Positions 19,498-30,692 of a stretch of DNA of 64,000 nucleotides are shown here, in pieces. Position numbers and translations under genes: made by a program. The notes beneath the pieces were generated by a model. The model was not told the DNA's origin. It saw only the letters and a list, made by a program, of their open reading frames with translations, and made no database searches. Within the stretch, counting starts at the first letter, position 1, and each line of letters starts with the position of its first letter. Origin of the DNA: Tabrizicola sp. (GTDB taxonomy: Bacteria > Pseudomonadota > Alphaproteobacteria > Rhodobacterales > Rhodobacteraceae); contig NZ_JAUXZE010000073.1 of NCBI RefSeq assembly GCF_030694085.1, forward strand, positions 62,001 through 126,000, read 5' to 3'.

Positions 19498-19539
19498 CTC
19501 GTCGCCCCCGCGACGAGAAGACGAAGTCGCACGAGGAGC
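19498..19539 (-). repeat. Intergenic repeat family, copy 1
   Basis: ctcgtcgcccccgcgacgagaagacgaagtcgcacgaggagc; similar sequences at 41609-41650 and 60856-60884. Confidence 0.65.
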
Positions 19540-19545
19540 CGCCGA

Positions 19546-20517
19546 TCAGCGCCCGGTCACGCCCCGCAGCCGGTCCGACCGTCGCCGCAGAAGCTCGACC
19601 GATGCCAGAAGCAGGGTCGAGATCACCACCAGAATCGTCGCCACCGCCAGGATCGCCGGGCTGATCGCCTCGCGGATGCCGTTGAACATCTGCCGCGGGA
19701 TGGTCTGCTGGTCGGGACCAGCGATGAACAGCACCGCCACCACCTCGTCAAACGAGGTGACAAAGGCAAAGAGCGCGCCCGAGATCACGCCGGGCAGGAT
19801 CAAGGGCATGATCACCTTGAAGAAGGTCGTGCGCGGGTTCGCCCCCAGCGACTGTGCCGCCCGGATCAGCGACTGGTCGAAGCCGGACAGCGTCGCCGTC
19901 ACCGTGATGATGACGAAGGGGATGCCCAGAACCGCATGGGCCATGATCACGCCAAGATGCGAATTGGCCAGACAGCCCTTTTCCGACAAGGCCCAGCCGA
20001 AGATCAGCGCCATGGCACTGTCCGGTGCGACACAGGCCTTGGCGAAGAAGAAGCTCATCCCCACCGCGATGATGATGATCGGGACGATCATCGGGGAAAT
20101 CAGCAGCGCCATGATCAACCGGCGATAGGGCATCTCGGGGCGGCTGAGGCCAAGCGCCGCGATGGTGCCCAGCGTCGTGGCCAGGATCGTGGCCCAAAGC
20201 CCGACCCAGAACGAATTCTTCGCCGCCTGCACCCAGGTCGCCCGTTCCCAGACCGTCGACCACCACTGACCGTCGCGCGGCGCCTCGGCGGTGGGATGGC
20301 CCAGCGTCAGCAGGGCATCATACCAGCGGGTGCTGTAACCCTCGGGATCAAGCGTCAGCATCCTTTCGGTGAAAGTGAAATAGGGCTCGACGTTGAACGA
20401 TAGAGGGATCACCACCAGGATCGGCGCGATCAGGAACAGGAAGATCAGCGCGCAGGTCACCCGGAAGGCGTAGTACCAGATGCGTTCCAGCGGCGTGGCA
20501 TAGGTGGGAAGGGCCAT
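19546..20517 (-). CDS. ABC transporter permease (PotC-like)
   Basis: ATTLGTIAALGLSRPEMPYRRLIMALLISPMIVPIIIIAVGMSFFF; EAA-type loop AAQSLGANPRTTFFKVIMPLILPG. Confidence 0.92.
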   Translation of the reverse strand: MALPTYATPLERIWYYAFRVTCALIFLFLIAPILVVIPLSFNVEPYFTFTERMLTLDPEGYSTRWYDALLTLGHPTAEAPRDGQWWSTVWERATWVQAAKNSFWVGLWATILATTLGTIAALGLSRPEMPYRRLIMALLISPMIVPIIIIAVGMSFFFAKACVAPDSAMALIFGWALSEKGCLANSHLGVIMAHAVLGIPFVIITVTATLSGFDQSLIRAAQSLGANPRTTFFKVIMPLILPGVISGALFAFVTSFDEVVAVLFIAGPDQQTIPRQMFNGIREAISPAILAVATILVVISTLLLASVELLRRRSDRLRGVTGR

Positions 20518-20528
20518 TTGCGGTGTCC

Positions 20529-21782
20529 TCAACCGAACTTCAGACGGTCGATGCCGACCAGTCGGTCATAAAGCCAGTACAAGAGCAGGATCGATACCAG
20601 CAGCATCCCGGCAATCGCCGCGGCCAGCGACCAGTTCGATTTGGTCATGTGGAAGGCGATCAGGTTCGAGATCAGCTGCCCATCCGCGCCGCCGACAAGG
20701 GCGGGGGTGATGTAGTAGCCGACCGCAAGGATGAAGACGAGAAGCGAGCCCGCGGCAATGCCCGGCAGCGTCTGCGGCAGGTAGATGCGGCGGAAGGTCG
20801 TCCAGCTTGTCGCGCCCAGGCTGCGTGCGGCGCGGGCATAGCTGGGCGGGATCACCCGCATCACGGAATACAGCGGCAGGATCATGAAGGGCAACAGGAC
20901 ATGGGTCATCGCCACGATGGTGCCGGTCATGTTGTACATCATCTGCAACCGGCCGTCGTTTCCGATCAGCCCGGCACTGACCAGAAGGCTGTTGACCACC
21001 CCCTGCTCCTGCAAAAGCACGATCCAGGATGTCGTCCGCACCAGCAGCGAGGTCCAGAACGGCAACAGGACCAGGATCATCAGCAGCGACGACTTCGCCA
21101 TTGGCAGCGTTGCCAGGAGATGCGCCACCGGAAAGGCCAGCAAGAGGCAGAGCACGGTGATGATGCCGGAAATCAGGAAGGTCTTGAAGAAAAGGTAAAG
21201 ATAGATCCGCTCCTTGTCGCCCCCCCGCGCCCAGCCGTCATCCGTCAGCTTGCGGTCCGAGGCGACCAGATAGAACTCTGGGGTGTAGACGTGGCTTGCG
21301 GATTCCATGCCACGCCACAGGGCGGGCCTGGCCCAGTTCTTGTCCACCGCCAGAAGGGCTTCCTTGAAAGGTGGCTGCAGGTCCGCGGCCGCCCGCGCGC
21401 CAGCCTTGAACAGGCTGATCGTCCCGGCGACGGAATAGTTGATCCGGGTCCCGGAGGTGCCGGTGGTCTTTTCGTCCTGCATCCGCGCCAGATCCTGCAC
21501 CAGGGCGGCATAGGCCTCTTCCGGCGGGTTGGCGGGGTCGTAGTCGGGATTGGCGGCGAACCACTGGACCAGCGCGGGGGCCGAGGCGGCAAACCCGTCA
21601 TGTTCGAAGGACCGTTTCAGCATGTAGCCGATCGGAATCAGGAAGGTCAGCAGCACGAAGGCCAGCAGCGGCAGCACCAGCAAGAGCGCCCGACGCCGTG
21701 CCCGGGCCTGGGCCGCCTGAAGCGCGGCTTTCAGCGGGCGCCCGTCGGCGGTCGTCAGAAGTTCGGTCGCGGCCTCGGCCAT
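20529..21782 (-). CDS. ABC transporter permease (PotB-like)
   Basis: Multi-TM; EAA-type loop ARAARSLGATSWTTFRRIYLPQTLPG. Confidence 0.92.
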   Translation of the reverse strand: MAEAATELLTTADGRPLKAALQAAQARARRRALLLVLPLLAFVLLTFLIPIGYMLKRSFEHDGFAASAPALVQWFAANPDYDPANPPEEAYAALVQDLARMQDEKTTGTSGTRINYSVAGTISLFKAGARAAADLQPPFKEALLAVDKNWARPALWRGMESASHVYTPEFYLVASDRKLTDDGWARGGDKERIYLYLFFKTFLISGIITVLCLLLAFPVAHLLATLPMAKSSLLMILVLLPFWTSLLVRTTSWIVLLQEQGVVNSLLVSAGLIGNDGRLQMMYNMTGTIVAMTHVLLPFMILPLYSVMRVIPPSYARAARSLGATSWTTFRRIYLPQTLPGIAAGSLLVFILAVGYYITPALVGGADGQLISNLIAFHMTKSNWSLAAAIAGMLLVSILLLYWLYDRLVGIDRLKFG

Positions 21783-21841
21783 CTCTGCCCTCGTTCAGAT
21801 GGAAACCGGGCGCGGATCAGCTCCGCGCCCGGATCAGGCGG

Positions 21842-22909
21842 TTACTGGCTCAGCCAGGCCTGGAAACGCTCGTTCAGTTCCGAGTCGAAGTCGACCCAGA
21901 AGTCCGACGAGGTTTCCAGCGCGTTGCCCATGTTCTCGGGCGCGGTCGGCAGGTGCGGCGCCATCACCGTCTTGCCGTCCTTGAAGATGATCTCTTCGGC
22001 CATCGACGACTTGCGCGCCGGGCCGTAGGAGATCTGCTGGGCCGAGGCGCGCAGCCCTTCGGTCGAGGTGGCGAAAGCGATGAACTCCATCGCGTCGGCC
22101 ATGTTCGGGGCGCCCTTCGGCACGACGAACATTTCGTTCTCGTAGATCTGGCCATCCCAGACGATCTGGAAGGGTTTGCCCTCGTTCATCGCCGCGGCAA
22201 AGATCCGGCCATTGTAGGCGGTGGTCATCGCGACCTCGCCATCGGCCAGAAGCTGCGGCGCCTGCGAACCGGCTTCCCACCAGACGACCGACGACTTGAT
22301 CGTGTCCAGCTTGGCAAAGGCGCGGTCAATGCCCTCCGGGGTACGCAGAGTGTCGTAGACTTCCGATGCCGGAACGCCGTCGCCCATCAGCGCGAATTCC
22401 AGGACGGCCTTGGCGCCCTTGCGCAGCCCGCGCTTGCCGGGGAACTTTTCCAGGTCGAAGAAGTCGGCGACCGTGGTCGGGCCTTCCGCGAACTTCGAGG
22501 AGTCATAGGCAAAGACGTTCGACCAGATGTCGGTCGAGACGCCACATTCGGTCACGGCGCCGGGCAGGAAGTCTTCTGCGGCAGGGGTCCCATCGGCACC
22601 GGCGGGCAGCGTGGCCATGTCGATCGGCTCAAGCACGCCTTCGTCGCACAGGCGGATCGCATCGGCATATTCCAGCGAGGCGACATCAACGGTCACGTTG
22701 CCCGCCTCGACCATCGCCTTCACGGCCGGGGCCGGGTTGTCGCTGTCGACCATGATCGTCGGCTTGCCGGTCGCGGCCACGAAGGGCTTGACGAAGGCTT
22801 CGGTCTGGGCCTCGCCATAGGCGCCGCCCCAGGACATCACGGTGATGTCCGCCTGCGCGGCAAAGCCGAAGCTTGCCAGCGCGGTGGAAAGGATGAGGGT
22901 CTTCTTCAT
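21842..22909 (-). CDS. Extracellular solute-binding protein (PotD-like)
   Basis: Signal peptide MKKTLILSTALASFGFAAQA; DITVMSWGGAYGEAQTEAFVKPF. Confidence 0.92.
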   Translation of the reverse strand: MKKTLILSTALASFGFAAQADITVMSWGGAYGEAQTEAFVKPFVAATGKPTIMVDSDNPAPAVKAMVEAGNVTVDVASLEYADAIRLCDEGVLEPIDMATLPAGADGTPAAEDFLPGAVTECGVSTDIWSNVFAYDSSKFAEGPTTVADFFDLEKFPGKRGLRKGAKAVLEFALMGDGVPASEVYDTLRTPEGIDRAFAKLDTIKSSVVWWEAGSQAPQLLADGEVAMTTAYNGRIFAAAMNEGKPFQIVWDGQIYENEMFVVPKGAPNMADAMEFIAFATSTEGLRASAQQISYGPARKSSMAEEIIFKDGKTVMAPHLPTAPENMGNALETSSDFWVDFDSELNERFQAWLSQ

Positions 22910-22964
22910 TTTTTGCTCCCTGTTTTCGGTTCACTGGTAACAGGCCGGTTCGCCCGGCCCTTCA

Positions 22965-24065
22965 TCAAGGGTCCAGCGCGCGGGCATCCTGGGGATGCCA
23001 GCCCACCTTGATCTTCTGGCCGGGGGAAAGCCTGGTCTGCCCCAGCGTATTGCGCATTTTCATCACGAACCCGTCCGAGTCCGCGACCTTCAGGACGGCG
23101 CGCAGGATGTCGCCCATGTAGATCACCTCGACCACTTCCGCGTCGAGTGTATGGGCCCCCGCGGGCATCATCTCGGGCTTGAACTCCACCCGCTCGGGGC
23201 GGATCGAGACCAGCGTCTGCTGGCCCTTTTCCTTGATGTTGACGGCGGTCGCGTCGATCAGCTCTCCGGTCCGCAGCCGCACCAGCGCCTTGTCGCCCGA
23301 CAGCTCCTCGATGGTGCCCAAGAGCTTGTTGTTCTCGCCGATGAACTGCGCGACGAAGCTGTTGTCGGGCCGCTCGTACAGGTCGGCGGGCGGGGCAAGC
23401 TGCTGGATCTTGCCGTCGTTGAACACCGCCACGCGGTCCGACATGGTCAGCGCCTCGCCCTGGTCGTGCGTCACGTAGACGACGGTGATCCCAAGGTTCT
23501 CGTGCAGGTGCTTGATCTCGAACTGCATGTGCTCGCGCAGCTGCTTGTCCAAGGCACCCAGGGGTTCGTCCATCAGGACAAGCTTGGGGTCGAAGACCAG
23601 CGCCCGGGCCAGCGCGATCCGCTGCTGCTGGCCGCCCGAAAGCTGCGCCGGCCGGCGGTTGGCGAAGGCCCCCATCTGCACCATGTCCAGCGCGCGCTTG
23701 ATCTTCGCCTCGCGGTCGGACTTGCCCATGCCGCGCACTTCCAGCGGGAAGGCCAGGTTCTCGCCCACGGTCATGTGCGGAAACAGAGCGTAATTCTGGA
23801 ACACCATCCCGATCCCGCGCTTGTGTGGCGGCACCTGGTTGATCGGAGTTCCGTCCAGCCGGATCTCGCCATTTGTGGCGGTCTCGAAGCCCGCCAGCAT
23901 CATCAGGCAAGTGGTCTTGCCTGACCCCGAAGGGCCAAGCATGGTCAGGAACTCGCCCTTCCCGATGGAAAGGTTCAGGTCCTTCACGACCAGCGTGACG
24001 CCGTCGTAGCTTTTCTGGACGTGCTCAAACGCGACGAAGGCGTCGTTGCGGGGCTCAAGCGTCAC
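22965..24065 (-). CDS. ABC transporter ATP-binding protein (PotA-like)
   Basis: Walker [10 protein letters not shown], signature [15 protein letters not shown], Walker [17 protein letters not shown]-like C-terminus. Confidence 0.96.
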   Translation of the reverse strand: MTLEPRNDAFVAFEHVQKSYDGVTLVVKDLNLSIGKGEFLTMLGPSGSGKTTCLMMLAGFETATNGEIRLDGTPINQVPPHKRGIGMVFQNYALFPHMTVGENLAFPLEVRGMGKSDREAKIKRALDMVQMGAFANRRPAQLSGGQQQRIALARALVFDPKLVLMDEPLGALDKQLREHMQFEIKHLHENLGITVVYVTHDQGEALTMSDRVAVFNDGKIQQLAPPADLYERPDNSFVAQFIGENNKLLGTIEELSGDKALVRLRTGELIDATAVNIKEKGQQTLVSIRPERVEFKPEMMPAGAHTLDAEVVEVIYMGDILRAVLKVADSDGFVMKMRNTLGQTRLSPGQKIKVGWHPQDARALDP

Positions 24066-24353
24066 CCGTGTCTCCCTGATGTGCTGGACGCCTTGGGCGT
24101 CTCTTCTGCTTGATTCGACTAAAGCGAAAGCTCCCCCTCAATGCAACGCACTTTTTCCGCGCGAAAGGGCCGTTATGCGACGGCTTTGGCTCCCTTTGCG
24201 CCCCTGCGGGAAAAACGGTCAGTTTCAAGGTCCATGGCGGTCGATCTGCCTGCGGACTGCGCAAGAAAAGGAGGCGTTCCGGCAAGGCCTGGCCCGGAAA
24301 TGCGAAGGGCGCGAAGGTTTCCCCCGCGCCCTTTGGCTTGTCCCGACCGACCC

Positions 24354-24440
24354 TGGTGCGGATGAAAAGACTCGAACTTTCACTCCGGTTAAGGAACAGC
24401 GACCTCAACGCTGCGCGTCTACCAATTCCGCCACATCCGC
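24354..24440 (-). tRNA. tRNA-Leu (anticodon GAG)
   Basis: GCGGATG...CAGCGTTGAGGTCGCTG...GTTCGAGTC...CATCCGCACCA; long variable arm; encoded CCA. Confidence 0.95.
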
Positions 24441-24597
24441 ACGGGGTCTGGTCTTGGACGCCCGCTATCTAGCGACAGTCGCGCAGGAAGGGAAGGGGCA
24501 TTTTCGCCGCTGCCGCCAACCCCCGCGCTCACCCTCGCGCCCGACCGGCCAAGCGGATATAGAGCGGCAGGTTCAAAGGCATCCGACAAGGCGCATC

Positions 24598-25269
24598 ATG
24601 GTGGAATGGACGCATATTCCGGGGCTCGCCCCCTACCCCGAGACCCTTGCCGCAATGGAGGCGCATGTTGCCGCCATGAACGCTGGCACCGCGGGCGAAG
24701 CGATCTGGCTTCTGGAACATCCGCCGCTCTATACCGCCGGGACCTCGGCCAAACCCGCCGACCTGGTCACGCCCGACCGATTCCCCGTCTACCCGGTGGG
24801 GCGTGGCGGACAGTACACCTACCACGGGCCGGGTCAGCGGGTGATCTACTGCATGCTTGACGTCAAGGCGCGCGGCGGCGACGTGCGCTGCTTTGTCCGC
24901 GACCTGGAGCGCTGGGTGATCGACACTCTGGCCGAGTTCAACGTCACGGGAGAGATTCGCGATGGTCGTGTCGGCGTCTGGGTCCAGCGCCCCGACCGTC
25001 CCGGCCCGGATGGACAACCCTCCGAGGACAAGATCGCCGCCATCGGCATCAAGCTGCGCCGCTGGGTCAGCTTCCACGGCATTTCGATCAACGTGGAGCC
25101 CGACCTCGGCCATTTCGACGGAATCGTCCCCTGTGGCATCCGTGACCATGGCGTCACCAGCCTGGTGGACCTGGGCCTGCCGGTGACGATGGCCGACCTT
25201 GATGCGGCGCTGGTGGCCACCTTCCCGCGCCGCTTTCAGGGCGATTGCGCTGCGTCAGATGTCGCATAG
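24598..25269 (+). CDS. lipB: Lipoyl(octanoyl) transferase
   Basis: [64 protein letters not shown]. Confidence 0.96.
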   Translation: MVEWTHIPGLAPYPETLAAMEAHVAAMNAGTAGEAIWLLEHPPLYTAGTSAKPADLVTPDRFPVYPVGRGGQYTYHGPGQRVIYCMLDVKARGGDVRCFVRDLERWVIDTLAEFNVTGEIRDGRVGVWVQRPDRPGPDGQPSEDKIAAIGIKLRRWVSFHGISINVEPDLGHFDGIVPCGIRDHGVTSLVDLGLPVTMADLDAALVATFPRRFQGDCAASDVA

Positions 25270-25362
25270 CACCAAGATGCTATTGCATATCAATCGCACC
25301 AGACCCCATGTTCCGCCCGTGGGGCTGCCAGTCTGCGGCGCTCCGGTTCACATGAGGACACC

Positions 25363-25773
25363 ATGACGAAGTTCATCCTTCTTGGCCTGACTGTCGCCGC
25401 CTTGTCGGCCCCTGCCTTCGCGGGTGATCCGGCTGCCGGCGAGGACGCGTTCAAGAAGTGCAAGGCCTGCCATTCCATCGTCGCCCCCGACGGGACCGAG
25501 ATCCAGAAGGGAGGCCGCACCGGGCCGAACCTCTATGGCGTCATCGGCCGCGGCATCGCGTCGGACCCCGACTTCAACTACGGCGAGTCGCTCGCGGCCC
25601 TTGGAGCCACCGGCGCCGTCTGGGACGAGGCGAGCCTTGCGGCCTACACGGCCAACCCGGCCGAATACCTGAAGACCGCGCTTGGCGACCCGGCAGCCAA
25701 GTCGAAGATGTCCTTCAAGCTGGCATCGGGCGGCGAGGACGTGGCGGCCTACCTGGCCTCGGTCGCGCAGTAA
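25363..25773 (+). CDS. Periplasmic class I cytochrome c
   Basis: Signal peptide; CKACH haem motif; C-terminal SKMSFKL region with candidate Met ligand. Confidence 0.93.
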   Translation: MTKFILLGLTVAALSAPAFAGDPAAGEDAFKKCKACHSIVAPDGTEIQKGGRTGPNLYGVIGRGIASDPDFNYGESLAALGATGAVWDEASLAAYTANPAEYLKTALGDPAAKSKMSFKLASGGEDVAAYLASVAQ

Positions 25774-25832
25774 GCGCGCAGGGTCTCCTTGCGGATCGGG
25801 CGGCCCTGCGCCGCCCGATTCCATGTCGCGCC

Positions 25833-26282
25833 TCAGGGTTTCTGCAGCAGCCCGTCGCCGAACGGATGGTCGATCACCATCCGCCACTCTCCGTTCGCGT
25901 CCCGTGTCAGAACCGCGACTGACAGGGCGCGGAACATCGCGCCGTCCGGACCCTGCCCCTCCCAGTCCATCAGATGCAGCGCGATGTCGCCTGACACGAC
26001 CACCTCATGCCCACCGGGCACAAAGGGAAATCCGGCCGCGACAAAGCCTGCGAACATCTCGGTCAGGGCCGCTTCACCCGTGACCGGTGCGCCGGGGCTG
26101 CCAACCACCACGGCACCGGGCCGGTAGGTCGCCAGAATCCCCGACACATCGCCCGCCGCAAAGGATGACATCATCCGCCCGATCACGGTCAGAACGGCCG
26201 TCTCGTCCGACGGTCCGGCCGAAACTGCCGTTCCAAGGGCCATCGCTCCTGCCAGCACTGCGGCTACGGTCTTGTCTTTCAT
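25833..26282 (-). CDS. SnoaL/DUF4440-like secreted protein
   Basis: Signal-like MKDKTVAAVLAGAMALGTAVSAG; VLTVIGRMMSSFAAGDVSGILATYRPGAVVVG. Confidence 0.75.
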   Translation of the reverse strand: MKDKTVAAVLAGAMALGTAVSAGPSDETAVLTVIGRMMSSFAAGDVSGILATYRPGAVVVGSPGAPVTGEAALTEMFAGFVAAGFPFVPGGHEVVVSGDIALHLMDWEGQGPDGAMFRALSVAVLTRDANGEWRMVIDHPFGDGLLQKP

Positions 26283-26353
26283 ATCTTGCTCCTGTGTTTG
26301 CAATGAAACCGTGATAGCGTCGGGCATTGTCAGAAAATGGCAGTGGCTTTTCG

Positions 26354-27067
26354 ATGCGCCTGTTTCGCCTGCTCTCGCTTCTCGATGCGCTGCGCCTTCG
26401 GCACGGCCCGGTCACGGCGCGGCAGATTGCGGCGGACTGTGGCATCTCGCTGCGCACCGCCTACCGGGACATTGCCGATCTGCAGGCGATGGGCGCCCCG
26501 ATCCGAGGAGAAGGCGGCGTCGGCTATGTGCTGGAGCCAGGCTATTTCCTGCCGCCCCTCGGTCTGGACGAAGAGGAACTTGAAGCACTGGCCCTTGGTG
26601 CGGGACTGGTGGCCGGGTGCGGCGACGCGGCACTTGGAGCGGCCGCCCAGCGGGCGCTTGCCAAGGTTGCCGGGGCGACCCGGTCGGAACGACGGGCCGT
26701 GCTGATCGATCCGATCCTCGACGCGGCGCCACCCGCCCCGGCACTGGCCGTGACGGACCTGGCGCCCATACGGCGTGCCATCCGCGAACGCCGCATGACC
26801 GAGATCGACTACCTGTCCCTGTCCGGTCAGGCCTCGCACCGCCGCGCCCGCCCGCTTGGCCTGACTGTTTTCAATCACGCCTGGCTTCTGACAATCTGGT
26901 GCGAGACGGCTCAGGATTTCCGCCACCTGCGCGCGGATCTGATCAGCCGATTCCATCCCCTGCCCGACCGCTTTCGCCCGGAATCCGGCAAGCGTCTTGC
27001 CGACTGCCACCGGCGCGAGGGCCGCAGACCTGAAACTGCCCCGCCACAACCCGAAAAACGCTGCTGA
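26354..27067 (+). CDS. YafY-type HTH/WYL-domain regulator
   Basis: MRLFRLLSLLDALRLRHGPVTARQIAADCGISLRTAYRDIADLQAMGAPIRGEGGVGY; divergent from the SnoaL-like gene. Confidence 0.88.
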   Translation: MRLFRLLSLLDALRLRHGPVTARQIAADCGISLRTAYRDIADLQAMGAPIRGEGGVGYVLEPGYFLPPLGLDEEELEALALGAGLVAGCGDAALGAAAQRALAKVAGATRSERRAVLIDPILDAAPPAPALAVTDLAPIRRAIRERRMTEIDYLSLSGQASHRRARPLGLTVFNHAWLLTIWCETAQDFRHLRADLISRFHPLPDRFRPESGKRLADCHRREGRRPETAPPQPEKRC

Positions 27068-27201
27068 ATATGCCTCCTGCGGCAAAGTCGTGCATTGCGA
27101 CCTTTCGTCGGCATCGCTAAAGACGGGATCACAAGGGAAACCGGGCGGTCCGATAACGGGCCGCAAACGGCATCACGGAACGACCAAAGCGGAGGACGCC
27201 A

Positions 27202-28884
27202 ATGGCGGACGCAGCCATCCACGGCCATGACGACCATCATCGACCCGGGTTCTTTACCCGCTGGTTCATGTCGACCAACCACAAGGACATCGGGATCCTC
27301 TATCTGTTCGTCGGCGGTTTCGTCGGCCTGATCGCGGTCCTGTTCACCGTCTACATGCGGCTTGAACTGATGCATCCTGGCGTCCAGTACATGTGCCAGG
27401 AGGGTGCGCGCTTCGTGGCCGACGCCGCGGCGACCTGTACGCCGAACGGGCACCTGTGGAACGTGCTGATCACCTATCACGGCGTCCTGATGATGTTCTT
27501 CGTCGTCATCCCGGCGCTGTTCGGCGGTTTTGGCAACTACTTCATGCCGCTGCAGATCGGTGCGCCGGACATGGCTTTCCCGCGGATGAACAACCTGTCG
27601 TTCTGGCTTTACGTCGCCGGGACCTCGCTGGGTGTGGCCTCGATGCTGGCACCGGGCGGTGGCGGTGATCTGGGGACCGGCTTCGGTGGCGGCTGGGTCC
27701 TCTACCCGCCCCTGTCGACCACGGCCGAGGGCGGCTATGCGATGGACCTCGCGATCTTCGCCGTCCACCTGTCGGGCGCCTCGTCGATCCTGGGCGCGAT
27801 CAACATGATCACGACCTTCCTGAACATGCGCGCGCCGGGCATGACCATGCACAAGGTGCCGCTGTTCGGCTGGTCGATCTTCGTGACCGCCTGGCTGATC
27901 CTGCTGGCCCTGCCGGTCCTGGCCGGTGCCATCACCATGCTGCTGACCGACCGCAACTTCGGGACCACCTTCTTCTCTCCCTCGGGCGGCGGTGACCCGG
28001 TGCTTTACCAGCACATCCTGTGGTTCTTCGGCCACCCCGAGGTCTATATCATCATCATCCCGGCCTTCGGGATCATCTCCCAGGTCATCGCAACATTTGC
28101 CCGCAAGCCGATCTTCGGCTACCTGCCGATGGTCTACGCGATGGTGGCGATCGGTGTCCTCGGTTTCGTCGTCTGGGCGCACCACATGTATACCGCCGGC
28201 ATGTCGCTGACCCAGCAAAGCTACTTCATGCTGGCGACAATGGTCATCGCGGTGCCGACGGGGGTGAAGATCTTCTCGTGGATCGCGACGATCTGGGGTG
28301 GGTCGGTCGAGTTCAAGACCCCGATGCTCTGGGCCTTCGGTTTCCTCTTCCTCTTCACCGTCGGTGGCGTCACCGGGATCGTGCTGAGCCAAGCCCCCGT
28401 GGACCGCGCCTACCATGACACCTACTACGTCGTGGCGCACTTCCACTACGTGATGTCGCTTGGAGCCGTGTTCGGGATCTTCGCCGGGGTCTACTTCTGG
28501 ATCGGCAAGATGTCGGGCCGCCAGTACCCGGAATGGGCGGGCAAGCTGCATTTCTGGATGATGTTCATCGGCTCGAACCTCACCTTCTTCCCGCAGCACT
28601 TCCTGGGCCGCCAGGGCATGCCGCGCCGCTACATCGACTATCCCGAGGCGTTCGCCTACTGGAACTGGTTCTCGTCGATCGGTGCGTTCCTGTCCTTCGC
28701 GTCCTTCGTGTTCTTCATCGGCATCGTGTTCTACACGCTGCTCTGGGGCCGTCGCGTGACCGAGAACAACTACTGGAACGAATACGCCGACACCCTGGAA
28801 TGGACCCTGCCCTCGCCGCCGCCCGAACACACGTTCGAGCAGCTGCCCAAGCAGTCCGACTGGGACAAGAGCCACGCGCACTAA
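27202..28884 (+). CDS. ctaD: Cytochrome c oxidase subunit I (aa3-type)
   Basis: [56 protein letters not shown]. Confidence 0.98.
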   Translation: MADAAIHGHDDHHRPGFFTRWFMSTNHKDIGILYLFVGGFVGLIAVLFTVYMRLELMHPGVQYMCQEGARFVADAAATCTPNGHLWNVLITYHGVLMMFFVVIPALFGGFGNYFMPLQIGAPDMAFPRMNNLSFWLYVAGTSLGVASMLAPGGGGDLGTGFGGGWVLYPPLSTTAEGGYAMDLAIFAVHLSGASSILGAINMITTFLNMRAPGMTMHKVPLFGWSIFVTAWLILLALPVLAGAITMLLTDRNFGTTFFSPSGGGDPVLYQHILWFFGHPEVYIIIIPAFGIISQVIATFARKPIFGYLPMVYAMVAIGVLGFVVWAHHMYTAGMSLTQQSYFMLATMVIAVPTGVKIFSWIATIWGGSVEFKTPMLWAFGFLFLFTVGGVTGIVLSQAPVDRAYHDTYYVVAHFHYVMSLGAVFGIFAGVYFWIGKMSGRQYPEWAGKLHFWMMFIGSNLTFFPQHFLGRQGMPRRYIDYPEAFAYWNWFSSIGAFLSFASFVFFIGIVFYTLLWGRRVTENNYWNEYADTLEWTLPSPPPEHTFEQLPKQSDWDKSHAH

Positions 28885-28900
28885 GCGCCCGATCTGACCG

Positions 28901-28935
28901 AAGGCCCCGGGCTGCACCAGCGCCCGGGGCCTTTT
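28901..28935 (+). terminator. Rho-independent terminator after ctaD
   Basis: aaggccccgggc-tgcaccagc-gcccggggcctttt. Confidence 0.85.
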
Positions 28936-28959
28936 CCTTTCCTGAAAGGCCTTGCCCCG

Positions 28960-29907
28960 ATGCGTGTCGTCTTCTTCCTTGCCGTGCTGATCCTCGTTGC
29001 GCTGGTCGGGTATGTCGGCATCACCGGCTACTTTCTGGCCCATGCCGCCGTGGGCCTGCTGAAAGTCGGGGCCATCTCGACCCTGCTTGCCACCGCGGAA
29101 CCGCCGACCAGCCCCTTCGGCCTTGGCTACCGCGGCGATCCGACGACGGCCCTCGCGTTGCCGTTCCAGACCGTTACCCTGGACATGCCACTTGGCCCGA
29201 CCGAGGCGTGGCTCGTCCCCGCCGCCAGCCCCGAGGCGGGCCGCGCGATCTATGTCCACGGCATTGCCGGCGCGCGCGAGGACGGCTACCGCGCCCTGTC
29301 CATCCTGCACGCGGCCGGCTGGTCGGTCCTGCTGATCTCCTACCGCAACGACTCCGGCGCCCCCGCATCACCCGAGGGGACCTACGGCTTTGGCCTGACC
29401 GAATGGCCCGACCTGGAAGCCGCCGTCACGCAGATGGCTCCTGGCGAGGCCGACAGGGTCCTGGTTGTCGCCGAATCGATGGGCGGAGCGATCCTGGGCC
29501 AGTTCCTCGCGCAAAGCCCGCTTGCGTCCCGCGTGCAGGCCGTGGCCCTTGACAGTCCGGCCACAAGCTTCGCTGCCGTGATCGACCACCTTGCCACGCA
29601 AGGCGACAAGCCCCTGCCCGGGCTGGTCGCCGCCACTGCCAGACAGATCCTGCCCTTCAAGACCCCCCTGCCCCTTGCAATGGCCGAGGTCGCCGCGACC
29701 TACCGGGCCTTCCCGGGCCCGCTGTTCATCGCCCACGGCAGCACCGACCGCATCGTGCCCCAAGGCCCCTCACAGGCGTTGGCTGCCAGCCGCAGCGCCC
29801 CGACCGTCACCCTCTGGACCGAGGCGGACCACCTTGGCTCTTACGCCAAGGACCCGGTCGCCTACAGCGCCGCCTTCCGGGACTTTCTGGAACAGATCGG
29901 CGGCTAA
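28960..29907 (+). CDS. Alpha/beta hydrolase with N-terminal TM segment
   Basis: VLVVAESMGGAIL nucleophile elbow; LFIAHGSTDRIVPQGPSQ; TLWTEADHLGSY. Confidence 0.88.
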   Translation: MRVVFFLAVLILVALVGYVGITGYFLAHAAVGLLKVGAISTLLATAEPPTSPFGLGYRGDPTTALALPFQTVTLDMPLGPTEAWLVPAASPEAGRAIYVHGIAGAREDGYRALSILHAAGWSVLLISYRNDSGAPASPEGTYGFGLTEWPDLEAAVTQMAPGEADRVLVVAESMGGAILGQFLAQSPLASRVQAVALDSPATSFAAVIDHLATQGDKPLPGLVAATARQILPFKTPLPLAMAEVAATYRAFPGPLFIAHGSTDRIVPQGPSQALAASRSAPTVTLWTEADHLGSYAKDPVAYSAAFRDFLEQIGG

Positions 29908-30593
29908 AGCCGCTCGATCTCGGCCGCGACCCGGGCCTGCAGGTCCCAAAGATAGCGGTCGCGAATCCCCAGCGCCTCCAGGTGGCTGACAGTGTTGTAA
30001 AGGTACTCGGCGCAGCTGCCGACGTGACCCACCGCAAGCGCCAGTCGTTGGGCCTGCTCGTCCAAGGTCAGCCGCTCCACATCCGGGTCTCCCTCCGGCG
30101 CGCAGTAGAAGACCAGCGCCCTGATCGGCCCTTCCGGTGCCCGGACCGTCACCCAGCGCAGCCAGGGCAGGTCCTCGTGGTAGACGATCTCGCGCCTCAG
30201 CAGCCGCAGCATCCGGCCCCGCGGGTCATCCTCGGGCATCCGGTAGGCGACGCCCGTGCAGGCCCCGCCCCGCTGCAGGGCCAGCATCAGCCCGGGCTGA
30301 TCGGGCGTCGCACGCCAGTTCAGGATGCGCAGGCAGAACGAACGACGCCAGCCATGCACCACCCCCCGCTGCGTCTCGACATGCTCGAAATCCGGCCGCC
30401 AGATCAGCGAACCATAGGCAAAAAGCCAGAACGCGCCGCCGGCCAGCTCGGCCACCAGCCGCTCTGCGACCGCTTCCATTTCCGCATCAGACAGCTTTGT
30501 CAGGCGCGAGACATGCTCACCCTTCGGCACCTGGCGCGCCACCTTCGCCAGATGCGCCGGCCCCAGTGCCATCACCCGACCCGTTCCAGCCAT
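29904..30593 (-). CDS. ChaC-type gamma-glutamylcyclotransferase
   Basis: FWLFAYGSLIWRPDFEHVETQRGVVHGWRRSFCL. Confidence 0.92.
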   Translation of the reverse strand: MAGTGRVMALGPAHLAKVARQVPKGEHVSRLTKLSDAEMEAVAERLVAELAGGAFWLFAYGSLIWRPDFEHVETQRGVVHGWRRSFCLRILNWRATPDQPGLMLALQRGGACTGVAYRMPEDDPRGRMLRLLRREIVYHEDLPWLRWVTVRAPEGPIRALVFYCAPEGDPDVERLTLDEQAQRLALAVGHVGSCAEYLYNTVSHLEALGIRDRYLWDLQARVAAEIERL

Positions 30594-30692
30594 CGCGGCC
30601 CCCCGGTACCTGCCCCGATCAAGGATCGCAAACCTCCAACCCTGTGGCAAGCCGCCCCTTTCCTTTCGACCCGTGCCGATTATTCTTCCCCC

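Noticed and set aside
26911-29310. 799-aa minus-strand ORF
   Set aside because: Antisense to ctaD and neighbours; low-complexity DR/HR/EDEE composition; ctaD is unambiguous on the plus strand.
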